A stretch of DNA of 64,000 bases from Methanohalobium evestigatum Z-7303 (GCF_000196655.1 NC_014253.1:992001-1056000); one strand, 5' to 3'. Shown: positions 49,493-59,701, counted from the stretch's first letter. Program-made: numbers and translations. The notes: generated by a model from the sequence alone, not told the origin.

Positions 49493-50886
49493 ATGTATCA
49501 GACTTTACTGGTACGGATTATACCTACATCACAACAGGAAGAATTATTGTGGATACTGTCTGAGAAATGCAGGTTGCTGTACAATTTTGCTCTTGCTGAA
49601 CGCAAAGATGCTTATAGTAATGGTACAAAAATCAGCTACATTAAACAGCAGAACGATTTACCAAATACCAAGAAACAGTATCCTGAATATAAGTGGGTGT
49701 ATTCCAAGGTATTGCAGTCTGTACTGAAACGACTTGATGCTAACTACAAATCGTTCTTCTCATTGAAGAAAAACGGTGATGAAAACGCAAGACCACCCAA
49801 ATATCGCGGAGTGGATTATTTCTTCACCATGACCTACAATCAGTCTGGATTTGAAATTACTGATTCTAAAAGTAATAAGATAGCCTATAACAGTACCGAT
49901 ACTACTAATTATCTATACGGTGCAGATAAGCCTGAATATACTGAAGATGATGAAGTTTTTATCAGTTTTTCACACAATCATCCATCTGGATTGGAGTTGA
50001 AATTCGGTTTGCCTGCTAAAATCCTTTATGACAGGATACTGAGAGTAGCTGATGAGATTGCACAGGTCGGGATATATCAGAAGAAAGATGGAGGATATTA
50101 TCTCAGTATCACATATAATGTACCCTGTCTGGATTTCAAACACAATGACAAATACCTGGCTATGGATATTGGTGTCAGTAAACATACCATGGTTGATTCT
50201 GACGGTAACCTTAGAGAGATGATTAATAAGAGACCGGATAAATACTGGGAGCCTAAAATCCAGCAGATACAATCCAGATTGGATCACTGCAAGAGATACA
50301 GTAAGAAATGGTACAGGTTGAAGCGCAACCTGAACAGGATGAAACAGAAATCTTCCAACCAGTTGAAGGATTTCCAGCACAAGAAAACGAGGAACATCAT
50401 TGACAATACAGATGCAAATGTTATAATCATCGGTGATTTGTCAGCCAAACAGATGGCATCGAGCAAGAAAGGAGATAAGAAATCCGATAAAAGCACACAC
50501 CGCGGTACCCATAATTCAGCTCACATCTCAAGATTCGCTCAATTTCTAACACTCTAAATCAAAGATTTAGAGTTATCTTTAAATCTGCGATTTAAAGAAC
50601 CTATAAGGATGTAAAGATAGGTAAAAGAATTATAGAAATTGATGAATCATATACCTCTCAGGACTGCTGTAATTGTGGTTACCGACAGAAGATGCCTCTG
50701 TATGAAAGGAACTACAACTGTCCCTATTGTAGGCAATCAATGGATAGGGATAAAAACAGTGCTATAGTGATAATGGAGAGATATTTACGCCAGAATGCCC
50801 TGTGGACGGGCTATCAGCGGTTCGCTGATAATCTGCGACAGACAGGCCTGTTGATCGGGATGATTACTCAATCATTACCGGGATGA
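49493..50886 (+). pseudogene. tnpB: TnpB of IS605-type element 5, broken by a 50-bp insertion
   Basis: The first part (49493-50557) holds the N-terminal domain, LAMDIGVSKHTMV (RuvC Asp) and IIIGDLSAKQM (in place of the usual IGxEN Glu region). It ends early at TAA 50555-50557, inside an inserted palindrome. The zinc ribbon CCNCG...CPYC and MDRDKNSAIVIM lie after the insertion in another frame. Removing 50551-50600 restores one frame, reading ...QFLTYKDVKIGKRIIEID..., with no other lesion. The interruption separates RuvC I/II from the zinc ribbon and RuvC III. Confidence 0.85.
50551..50600. mobile_element. 50-bp twin-hairpin insertion inside tnpB element 5
   Basis: Two perfect 10-bp hairpins sit back to back: ACTCTAAATC/GATTTAGAGT (50551-50560 and 50564-50573) and TCTTTAAATC/GATTTAAAGA (50576-50585 and 50589-50598). 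The insertion is flanked by AAC (50548-50550 and 50598-50600), a candidate 3-bp duplication, though too short to be sure. Both stems share TAAATC/GATTTA. It looks like a tiny palindromic (REP-like) mobile element. Confidence 0.7.
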
Positions 50887-50905
50887 TACGGGTATTCGCA
50901 GGAAG

Positions 50906-50933
50906 CTCCGCCTGAAAAGGCGGAGTAGTTCAC
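50906..50933 (+). repeat. Right-end hairpin of tnpB element 5
   Basis: CTCCGCC (50906-50912) pairs with GGCGGAG (50919-50925), followed by TAGTTCAC (50926-50933). The end sequence matches that of element 2. The TTCAC overlaps the stop codon of the neighbouring exporter gene. Confidence 0.7.
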
Positions 50934-51439
50934 GGACAGATAATTTGATACACATTAATTCCTGAAAGCGTGAGAGCCGTAATAATTACACCTGATAACA
51001 ATATTCCAGCAACTATTGCAGGAAATGAATGTTTTTTTTGAATTCCAAATATAAAGGCTGCCACACATCCAGACCATCCACCTGTCATTGGAAGTGGTAG
51101 AGCCACAATCGGTACAAGAGCAATCGTCCCGTATTTTTCAAATTTGGCTGAATGACATCTGTGAGTTTTGGAAAACAACTTTTCGATTAATGAATCCAGA
51201 GTTTTAAACCTTCTCAATTTACGGGTTAAAACATCAAGTGATGCCAGAACAGGATATATGGGGATGATATTGCCGATAACCGCCAGACAATAACTGACCA
51301 ATGGATTCATTTTGTATACTGTTATTGCAATAGGTATAGCTCCTCTGAGTTCAGGAAACGGCATCATACTTATACCTATAACAGAAAGCCAAGATGGAAT
51401 TGTATCTTCTATCAAGCAGATAACATCGTAAAAAAACAT
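50930..51439 (-). CDS. Small multidrug-export-like membrane protein (COG2426)
   Basis: This 169-residue protein has four to five membrane helices, ISMMPFPELRGAIPIAITVY near the start, GNIIPIYPVLASLDVLTRKL, and VALPLPMTGGWSGCVAAFIFG. These match COG2426 proteins annotated as small multidrug exporters, whose substrates are not well proven. The final codons run into TAGTTCAC of tnpB element 5, so its TGA stop (50930-50932) is supplied by the element end. The C-terminus may have been altered by that insertion. Confidence 0.8.
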   Translation of the reverse strand: MFFYDVICLIEDTIPSWLSVIGISMMPFPELRGAIPIAITVYKMNPLVSYCLAVIGNIIPIYPVLASLDVLTRKLRRFKTLDSLIEKLFSKTHRCHSAKFEKYGTIALVPIVALPLPMTGGWSGCVAAFIFGIQKKHSFPAIVAGILLSGVIITALTLSGINVYQIICP

Positions 51440-51580
51440 ATCTAATCCGCCTTTATAATCTACAACATCCAGTTTATAAAATTAATTATTGGTCACTTTA
51501 TTTTATTGCTTCTGTAAATGTATTGTTTTAAAAGATAAACTAAAATATGAACAGTTTTTATTAATAATTGGGGAGTTTTA

Positions 51581-52111
51581 ATGAAATCCAGCACCATTAT
51601 TTTGATAATTATCCTTGCAATTGTTGTTGCGGGTTCAATTCCTTTATTGATATATCAACTATACCCTCCAAACATCGATGAAAACTCATATGGTCCTACA
51701 GGACCGGGAAGGTCTTATCAGGACCAAAATTTAAAAACCAGTTTTGAATCAAATGGTGAAACGATTTACTATACCGGATTTAATAAATCGGGCGATAAAA
51801 TCCAGATAAGTTCTGGACCTCATTGGGTCTATGTTCATGGTGGAAGTTGTGTTGATTGTCATGGTGCAGATGGAAAGGGAAATAGACCGATAAGGATGAA
51901 TTATAAAATACCTCCTGATATAACCTATAGTGCACTAACTTCTGATGAGCATGACGAGCATCCAGTATATACAGATGAAACTATAAAAAGAGCGATTAGA
52001 AAAGGAATAGACCCTTCTGGAAACCTGCTTGACTCTACTATGCCAAGATGGCACATGTCTGATAAAGATGTAGATGATGTAGTAGAATATTTAAAAAAGC
52101 TTGATAATTAA
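51581..52111 (+). CDS. Membrane-anchored monoheme cytochrome c
   Basis: The 176-residue protein has an N-terminal uncleaved membrane helix (residues 5-27, IILIIILAIVVAGSIPLLIY). It then has a class I cytochrome c domain with CVDCH at about residues 89-93 and a distal Met candidate in STMPRWHMSDKDVDDVVEYL. The domain should lie outside the membrane. It is divergent from the exporter and convergent with a sensor kinase. Monoheme c-type cytochromes are unusual in methanogens, where MmcA is multiheme; the electron partner is unknown. Confidence 0.87.
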   Translation: MKSSTIILIIILAIVVAGSIPLLIYQLYPPNIDENSYGPTGPGRSYQDQNLKTSFESNGETIYYTGFNKSGDKIQISSGPHWVYVHGGSCVDCHGADGKGNRPIRMNYKIPPDITYSALTSDEHDEHPVYTDETIKRAIRKGIDPSGNLLDSTMPRWHMSDKDVDDVVEYLKKLDN

Positions 52112-52120
52112 CATTTATAA

Positions 52121-54496
52121 TCAGTTGATGTAATTAGTTCTGTCATTGTCAATTTCCATAATACAGGTATCAGTAAGTGGTAACATTACATTTACTATAG
52201 TTCCAACATCTTCCTCACTTTCAACCCATATACTGCCGTTATGAAGCTCAATAATTTCTTTACATATATACATCCCGATACCTGTACCGCCATGATTTCT
52301 TGTCATTGACCCGTCAATCTGGTAAAAAAGTCCGAAAATATTTGGTATCAACTCTTTTTTGATACCTATTCCATTATCCTCTATTGTAATGTGAGCGTTG
52401 TCATCTTCTCTAAATCCGTATATTGTTATTGTTCCTTCACAGGGTGTAAATTTATTTGCGTTATCAACTAAATGAGTAAACACCTGTTTTAAATAGTCCC
52501 AATCTCCATAGATTAACAGTTCATCTTCTACGGATGTTTTAACATATTGGTTTTTTTTCTGTATTTTGGGATTGAGATTTGATACGATATTGTCTATCAG
52601 TCTTTTTATTTTAAATGAATGAAATTGATAACTGGATTTTTCAGTATGTAGGACGTTTAAATAAAGAAGTGATTCAATAAGATGTGTTAACTGGTCACAG
52701 CTTTGGACAATAACATTCATACCCTTTTTTTGTTTTTCATTAAGTTCTCCCAGTGTTTCGTTGTTTATCAAATCGCTATAGCCCTTGATATGGGTTAGTG
52801 GAGTTCTTAATTCATGGCTCAAATTCGCTATGAACTCATCTTTCATTTTATCCAGAGATTTGAGTTCTTCAGTATATTTTTCAAGGGCTTTTTTGGCGTT
52901 TTTAAGTTCGGTAACATCCAGAAGTGAGCCTATTACTCTGGACTCTCCGGGAACTATACTGACAACCATATTAATGTGATGCTGGTTACCATATCGGTCT
53001 AAAAAACGGTATTCATATTTGTTCGGTGCAGAATATGGGTCATGGAGTAATTTTTTGTAATTTTGGTGCAACCGTTCTATGTCTTCTTCTGCTACAAATT
53101 CCATCCAGTTCTTTTTTCCTTCTATCTCTTCTTTGGAGTATCCTGAAAGTCTTTCAAATTCTCTGTTTACAAGGGAAAATATATTGTTGCCATCTGCAAT
53201 TACAGTGGCTGTGCCAGTTGTCTCAAAAATAGTTCGATATTTTTCCTCATTCTCTTTTAATTGTTCTTCCGTAGCCTTGCGTTTGTTGATATTACGTGTT
53301 GAAAAGATGATTTTTGATTCATTTTTAATATCATCCTGAACAAGTATTCCGATAGTTTCCACCCATATGTAATAACCCTTTGCATGTCTACATCGGAATT
53401 CAGCAGTTGATGAGTCTACATTTTTTAAATCTTCATTGAACTTCTTTTTTATTTTCTCTACATCATCAGGATGAACAAAGTTAAAAACTGTTTCACCGAC
53501 AATTTCTTCAGGTTTGTATCCAAGTATATGTTCATGGGATGGGGTGGCATATTCGATAATTCCGTTTTTATCGGTTTTTGTAACCATGTCCTGCATGTTT
53601 TCTGTTATTTGGCGGAACGATTTTTCAATTTCTCTGTATTTGGTACGGTCATCACCTGAACTCAAAACTCCGATAATGTGTCCGTTATCATCTTTTAACA
53701 CTGTATTGTTCCAGGATATAATTCGTTCTTCACCATTTTTTGTTAATATTGGAATTTCAAGATATTCGGATTCCAGTTGCCCAGAATGTAGTTTTTTGAC
53801 AGTGTTATTAAAGGAATTATGGTATTTCTCAGGAATAAATTCGTATATGTTCCTCATCAAAATGTCATCTTTATCGTGTCCGAGTATCTCACAACCCTTT
53901 TTGTTAACAAATGTGATATTCAGGTAGGCATCGATCACCAGAATAACTACACCAGCCACATCAAGATATTTTTTGTTTAGTAATTTTTCTTTTTCAAGTT
54001 CGCTATAATATTCATGAAGTTTGGATTCCATTAATTTATAGTCGGTAATGTCCTGGGTGGCACCATACATTAGATATGGCTCTTTGTTCTCGTCCAGAAC
54101 GAATTTTCCAATGGATTTAACATATCGTAGTTGTCTGTCGTTGTTTCTCAGGATTCGATACTCTATATGATAATTATTATAGGCGTTTTCCAGTGCATCA
54201 TTTAGTGATTTTTTAATTTCTGGTAAATCATCAGGAAGTGCAACTGATAAAATGTCTTCTATTGACTCTGGATCTTCAATGAATCCTAAAATACGTTTTA
54301 ATTGATAAGATGGATTTATGTTATCGTTCTTGATGTCCCATACCCAACTCCCGATATTTGTCAGCTTTTAAGCTTCATTATGGATAGATTCTTTTCTGAT
54401 GCTTTGTTCATCCAGTTTTTTAATTTCATTGACTTCATTACGCAGTGCATTAATTTCTTGTATAAGTTCTTTTTTAGTTTTATTTTCATCCCGCAT
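52121..54496 (-). pseudogene. Multi-PAS sensor histidine kinase with an ochre codon near the N-terminus
   Basis: Starting at ATG 54494-54496, the frame encodes a coiled segment and stops at TAA 54368-54370 (codon 43, within HNEA*KLTNIGSWVWDI). The frame then continues without further stops through at least four PAS domains, the dimerisation helix (DEFIANLSHELRTPLTHIKGY, phospho-His) and the ATPase N/G boxes (LVDNANKFTP, HITIEDNGIGI, GTGIGMYIC). The first PAS after the stop has no start codon until Met 54070. It is a soluble-type kinase that senses an unknown signal. It may be a recent pseudogene or survive from the internal Met. Confidence 0.78.
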
Positions 54497-54661
54497 CTAT
54501 CACTTATCCTTAACCAGATTGTATATACAAAATAATAATATAAATTATATAAATATATTCTAAAACTTTGGGATATATTATAAAGAAGAAAAGGAAATAT
54601 TACCCCATATAGATTTTTTATCTAATATCAACCGGCTCAGTTTGATGGTTTGTTTATAATT

Positions 54662-55669
54662 TTATTTTAAACCTTTACTTGCAAGGTGGTATGATAATAT
54701 CTGTTCAAGCCCTTCCAGATATTGACTGATATCTATTGAACTGATATTTGAAGTTATATTGTTTATTTGGTTGTAATTTTCCTGCCATATTTCAAGGAAA
54801 TGTTTTTCTATATCGTGTTTTTTTAACAATTCCACCATTTCTTCTTTATTTTTCTCATCCAAGTCTTCTACATTCAGTATTTTGTTTGATATAGCATAGG
54901 CGAATATGCCAGAACTGAAATCACCTTCTTTAATTTCTCTTTCCCATGTGCTCAACCAATTACCAATTCTTGCCATTTTCTGGGCTCTCCAGATAACTTC
55001 CCTGAGATAGGGCAGGTCTTTAATATCAAAGCTGGGCGATGCCATCAAATCAATATCAGAATAGAGGTAAAAAGTCATGTTGTGGTTGGCATAGATTTCT
55101 GCTTCCTTTAAATTAATCAAATAGGGATTAACATTAATAACATATGAGTGGTGGAGGGAATTAAGCAGTTGTTTAATATCGAAAGTAAAAACATCTTTAA
55201 ATTCTTCATACCTTGGTAAACTCGTAAGTTCTAAGTTTATATTGTCCCATATTTCCTCTGCAAGTTTTATTCGTCTTATTTTGTTAATGTCATTTATGTT
55301 TCTGGTATCGATACATTCTTTTTCGAAAGGTATATCCAGACATTTCTCAAGCAGTTCTTTATCTTTGTACTTGTCTGCTATATCATCCAGAGTAGCTACA
55401 AAAATCGTAAGAATTGTTTTTAGACTTCCTATATGTTGTGTGTATTCCTCGGGTACAGTTGAAAACATGAACCCTGGATTTCGGGAAGTAGTCAGGGTCT
55501 GTACCCAGTTCCAGAGAAACCTGTCTCTGTCTCCACAAATATCTTCATATTTTTCTATATAATATAACATTTCATCCGGGATGTTCATCTCTTTTATCTG
55601 TTCCATGTTTTTGTAGAAATCTGGTGATTCTGCAAGCTCTGTTATAGTGTCTATAGGTCTATAGTTCAT
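54662..55669 (-). CDS. Class I terpene-synthase-like protein
   Basis: ATG 55669 has AAAGTGAT upstream; GTG 55678 is possible. The all-helical protein of about 335 residues shows an aspartate-rich motif LDDIADKYKD (DDxxD-like) at about residue 95 and NWLSTWERE at about 235. The latter fits NxxxTxxxE, the NSE/DTE metal triad of class I terpenoid cyclases, with the following basic and acidic residues. Overall similarity is weak by eye. It is divergent from a DUF92 protein related to polyprenyl-phosphate kinases, supporting an isoprenoid role. Product unknown. Confidence 0.62.
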   Translation of the reverse strand: MNYRPIDTITELAESPDFYKNMEQIKEMNIPDEMLYYIEKYEDICGDRDRFLWNWVQTLTTSRNPGFMFSTVPEEYTQHIGSLKTILTIFVATLDDIADKYKDKELLEKCLDIPFEKECIDTRNINDINKIRRIKLAEEIWDNINLELTSLPRYEEFKDVFTFDIKQLLNSLHHSYVINVNPYLINLKEAEIYANHNMTFYLYSDIDLMASPSFDIKDLPYLREVIWRAQKMARIGNWLSTWEREIKEGDFSSGIFAYAISNKILNVEDLDEKNKEEMVELLKKHDIEKHFLEIWQENYNQINNITSNISSIDISQYLEGLEQILSYHLASKGLK

Positions 55670-55823
55670 ATTTATCACTTTGGGCGAATATGTATTATAA
55701 GTTCATTTTATTTGTGTTTTTATAAATACATTAATATTAATGAACTTTGTAAATCAACAATGGTTATTTAAATAATTAAAAAGCAATTTTTATCCAATAT
55801 TAAACACAAAACGAAGACAAAAC

Positions 55824-57218
55824 ATGGCGGATGTATCACGTTATATCAAAGACCTTGATTATGAACACTGCAAACAGCTGATTCATATTGTATTTGGGTT
55901 TGTACTACTGTTGTTTCCTTTTGTGAGTATTTACAGTTTATTGGCGGGTTCTGTCTTTGTTCTAATCCTTTTGAGATACATTCCAGAAGAATCGGTTCTT
56001 TACTGTATTGTTCATGATAACCCCTCATATTATCCTAATCAACCCAAAAAGCCGAAAATAAGAAGTTCATATAATCTTGTAGTATCAATAACTATTCTTC
56101 TGTTAATAGGAGCTATTCTTGATTTTACTTCTTTTTCATATCCGCTGTATGTAATTTCAGGTGCATTTGCAATTTCCACTTTCGGTGTAAGTACTGCAAA
56201 TTATGTAAATCGTAAAATAGCATATAAAAAATATACATTAACATTGACATCTATCATTGTTCTGCTCGGTGTGGGCATAATCACGTCGTTTCTGTCAAGT
56301 TCATGGATTATATTCTGGCAAAATACACCCATCACCTACGGCATGGTTTTTTTTGTTTCAGTGATAGGAGCTATAACAGGGGCTTTATTTGAATCTATAC
56401 CTTCAAATATTGATACTAATTTCATTGTTCCGCTTGGATGTGGGATGGTAATGTGGATGTTTGCTGCTTTTGGCTACTTTGTACCACCGCTTCAGATGTC
56501 TTTTGCATTCGCATTTTCTCTACTTTTGGGGATTTTGGCCTATAAAGCAGGAATAGCAGACATTTCAGCACTACTCAGTGCAGCGCTTCTTGGAGTTTTG
56601 ATAATTGGTTTTGGTGATTTCTTCTGGTTTATATTGCTGTTAATGTTTTTCATACTTGGAGGAATCTTTACCAAATACAAGTACAAATACAAGGAATCCA
56701 TTGGTATTGCACAATCTGAGGGAGGTATTCGCAGTTATGAAAATGTGTTCAGCAATAGTACAGCTGCATTATGTCTTGCTATTGCCTATGGGATTTATCC
56801 TGAATACAGTTCTCTAATAATCTTTGCATATCTGGGGGCTGTAGCAACAGCCACCGGTGACACATTGGCAAGTGAAATAGGCACTACAGCAAAAGCAAAA
56901 CCAAGGATTATTACCACATTAAAACCCACAAATCCTGGAACAGATGGTGCGATATCCGTTCTTGGAGAGATAGCAGCAGTCTTAGGTTCTATATGTATAG
57001 GGTTGTTGGCCTATCTTTTTGGGATGGTTGATAACCTTTTACTTTCGTTGGTGATAGGTACTGCGGGAGGATTTATAGGGACAAATATAGATAGCCTGAT
57101 AGGGGCAACAATACAGGAAAAACATTTCCTTTCAAACAGTGGCGTTAATTTTGTTGCAACCTTTGCAGGTGCTTTAATCTCAGGAATTCTTTATATATTA
57201 ATGTATAAATTATTTTAA
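55824..57218 (+). CDS. DUF92 membrane protein (phytol/polyprenyl-phosphate kinase-like)
   Basis: The 464-residue protein has more than ten membrane helices. Its C-terminal half is DUF92: IAQSEGGIRSYENVFSNSTA, TATGDTLASEIGTTAKAKPR, LKPTNPGTDGAISVLGE and FIGTNIDSLIGATIQE. Plant VTE6 of this family phosphorylates phytyl phosphate with CTP. The N-terminal half is a further membrane region resembling the dolichol-kinase class. It probably acts on an isoprenoid alcohol or its phosphate. It shares a promoter region with the terpene-synthase-like gene. Confidence 0.78.
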   Translation: MADVSRYIKDLDYEHCKQLIHIVFGFVLLLFPFVSIYSLLAGSVFVLILLRYIPEESVLYCIVHDNPSYYPNQPKKPKIRSSYNLVVSITILLLIGAILDFTSFSYPLYVISGAFAISTFGVSTANYVNRKIAYKKYTLTLTSIIVLLGVGIITSFLSSSWIIFWQNTPITYGMVFFVSVIGAITGALFESIPSNIDTNFIVPLGCGMVMWMFAAFGYFVPPLQMSFAFAFSLLLGILAYKAGIADISALLSAALLGVLIIGFGDFFWFILLLMFFILGGIFTKYKYKYKESIGIAQSEGGIRSYENVFSNSTAALCLAIAYGIYPEYSSLIIFAYLGAVATATGDTLASEIGTTAKAKPRIITTLKPTNPGTDGAISVLGEIAAVLGSICIGLLAYLFGMVDNLLLSLVIGTAGGFIGTNIDSLIGATIQEKHFLSNSGVNFVATFAGALISGILYILMYKLF

Positions 57219-58390
57219 TTATTTACTTTCAGTTGCAATTTTTATCTGCATTGGTATTGTAAAAGTAAACCTGCTGCCTTCCCCGTATTTACTTTCAACT
57301 TCTATATACCCACCATGAATTTCGACAAGCCTTTTGACCAGTGTTAATCCAAGACCTGTACCCGCGTGCCGTCTTTTAGTACTTGAATCCAGTTGTTTAA
57401 ATGATTCAAATATTTCGTCCTGTTTATCCTCTGGTATACCTATACCTGTATCAATAACCGAAAATTGATAATTATTATCCACAAAATCCACTTCTGTGGT
57501 AATTGATCCATTATTTGTAAACTTTATAGCGTTGTATATGAGGTTGTAAAGTATTTGTCTAAGCTTTATATTATCCATACAGACATACTCTATATCAGGG
57601 TTAATTTTTGAATCAAGGGTTAATCCTTTTTCAGAAGCAAGTGGAGACAATTTTGCCATTAAATCTTCAATGATTTCGGTTAATGATATTTTTTCATAAT
57701 GAAGTTCCATTTTACCGGATTCGATTTTTGATAAATCGAGTAAATCGTTGATAAGGTCAAGCAGGTTCTGTCCGCTTTTGTGTATTTTATTCAGGTAATT
57801 TATCTGGTTGTTGTTTAATTTCCCTGCTTTTCCTTTAAGCATGATGTCTGAAAAACCTATAATTGAGGTTAGAGGTGTGCGCAACTCATGACTCACATTG
57901 GCAAGAAGTTCACTTTTTGCTTGACTGGTAGCTTCAGCTTCCAGTTTTGCAATGATTAGGTTCTCTTCAGCCTGTTTTCGTGTAGTAATGTCACGGCAGA
58001 ACCCAAGTATAACCGGTTCACTATCCAAATCAATTCGGGTTATTTTTACCTCTACAGGATAAATAGAACCGTATTTTCTTTCATGAGAAGTTTCTATACG
58101 ATAGGAATTATGTATCGATAACTTATTCCTGTACCTTTTTCTGGAATTATAATTTTCGTTATAAGGCTCAATATCCATAATGTTCATTGAAAGAAGTTCA
58201 CTTTTTGTATAACCCAGATTTTCATATGCAAGTTCATTTACATAAACAATGTCACCATCAAAATCATGGGCTATAATAGCATCAGCTGCAAGCTCTATAA
58301 CTGTTCTGAACCTTTCTTCACTTTCTTTAATTCGTTTTCAACTTTTTTACGTTCATCGTTATTTCCTCAGTGGTTTTAGATAATCTGGTT
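57219..58390 (-). pseudogene. 5'-truncated PAS-histidine kinase with frameshifts
   Basis: The intact part (from Met 58187) carries a PAS/PAC segment (PVEVKITRIDL, ILGFCRDITTRK) and a histidine kinase: LLANVSHELRTPLTSIIGF, LYNLIYNAIKFTN, SVIDTGIGIPEDK and GTGLGLTLVKRL. Upstream the frame reads back through ESEERFRTVIELAADAIIAHD to a stop. The preceding coiled segment (TEEIT...DERKKVENELK) is in other frames, implying at least one frameshift near 58330 and another near 58365. No start remains before 58187. It is probably a decayed gene. Confidence 0.7.
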
Positions 58391-58630
58391 GAAATCAAAA
58401 AACGTTTACTACTAATATAATCAATTTTTTAATTAAATTATAATTATATTAAAAAATTATTAAAAATCTATAAATAACATATGTTAACAGAGAAAAAAAT
58501 GATTGATGTAAAAATAATTCATACTCTTTTTAAAATTTTTCGGGGAGAGAAATCAGTAAAATCAAACCGTCTATAAATCCAAGGTAAAATTTAACAAGTT
58601 TCAGGATTATTTTTTTGTAGGGGAAGTTAT

Positions 58631-59056
58631 ATGGAAATTGATATCAGGACATTTGCACTTTTACATCTTATTGTACAGTTTTTAATCATTCTTACAGTTA
58701 TAATGGGTGTTTACCTTTTCAAAAAAGGAAAAATCCGCAACCATTGTAAAATCATGCCAGCAGCACTTGTGGTGCAGATTTTAACAGTTGTTTTTATAAT
58801 GACTCCTTCCATGTCAAGATATGTAGAAGGTATAATACCGAATTTATTGTTTAATATTGAGCTGTGGGTGCATCATATTGTTGGTTTAGTGGTTATCCTT
58901 CTTGGGGGTTATATATATCTTGGTTTCAGAAAAAAAATTAAATTTGTGGTAAATCGCACAAAATTGATGAAATCTACATTCTGGATGTGGATTTTAACCT
59001 TCCTGATTGGTCTGCATCTTTATCTGATGCTCTGGTTAGGAACATGGCCTCTTTAA
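58631..59056 (+). CDS. Four-helix membrane protein with membrane histidines
   Basis: ATG 58631 follows TAGGGGAAGTTAT. The 141-residue protein has four membrane helices, with histidines in or near them (ALLHLIVQF, IELWVHHIVGLVVI, LIGLHLYLML). This is the look of a small di-heme or DUF420-like quinone/haem protein. I cannot assign a family. The next gene is a broken blue-copper lipoprotein on the same strand, suggesting an electron-transfer context. Confidence 0.6.
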   Translation: MEIDIRTFALLHLIVQFLIILTVIMGVYLFKKGKIRNHCKIMPAALVVQILTVVFIMTPSMSRYVEGIIPNLLFNIELWVHHIVGLVVILLGGYIYLGFRKKIKFVVNRTKLMKSTFWMWILTFLIGLHLYLMLWLGTWPL

Positions 59057-59119
59057 CAACAATAAGAAATATAACAGTGATTAACCAGAAAGTACTATGC
59101 TAAATAATGGGGGTTTGTG

Positions 59120-59406
59120 ATGAAAGATAAATTGATAATTCTGATAGTTATAGTATCAGTATTTTTAGCTATTGGATGCGCTCAACAGCCGGATGATAAT
59201 GGTGAAACAGATACAAACATACTGTAAAATGGACTAATCTGGACATTGCAACACATAATGCAAGGCAGACAATTGATAATCCAGAATTTTATTCACCCAA
59301 CCTTCAGCAGGGTGATTCATTCAGTCATACATTTGATGAAGAGGGAACATATGATTATATATGCACTATTCATCCCTATATGGAGGGGGCGGTGACAGTT
59401 GAATAA
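59120..59406 (+). pseudogene. Broken blue-copper (plastocyanin-like) lipoprotein
   Basis: ATG 59120 (after ATGGGGGTTTG) begins a lipoprotein signal peptide with the lipobox LAIGC, then DDNGETDTNIL and TAA 59225. In another frame from about 59221 the sequence continues TVKWTNLDIATHNARQTID and ends ...YDYICTIHPYMEGAVTVE. This has the Cu ligands H, C, H and M of a plastocyanin fold. The strands between the signal and VKW are missing and the frame changes, so an internal deletion has destroyed the gene. Confidence 0.75.
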
Positions 59407-59701
59407 AGATCTCTCTATTTCTTTTTTATTTTACTATGAATAGCCATTGTTTGGAAAGGAAAATATGAGGTGTTAAAGCTCAGCATTATCCATACTTTTC
59501 CACCAGCAGGGCTTTGCCCAAAAACCCCTATATTTTTTGTGCAGATTTATGGCTTTTTGTGCAATTGCTTTAAGGAACCAAGATTCCGTTTAAGGTACTA
59601 TTTGCCAAAAAATCGTCAAATGAATAACCCTAACACATAGCCTTCAAATCTAATTTTAGACCTGATAAAAGTTTAGTCTGGTATCATTTGACTTTAAATG
59701 A
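59407..59701. other. Gene-free stretch after the blue-copper remnant
   Basis: About 295 bp with no convincing reading frame. It contains the short palindrome GGGCTTTGCCC (near 59515) and stretches such as AAAAACCCC and CTTTAAGG that look like old IS or repeat debris. I could not match them to anything. Confidence 0.4.
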
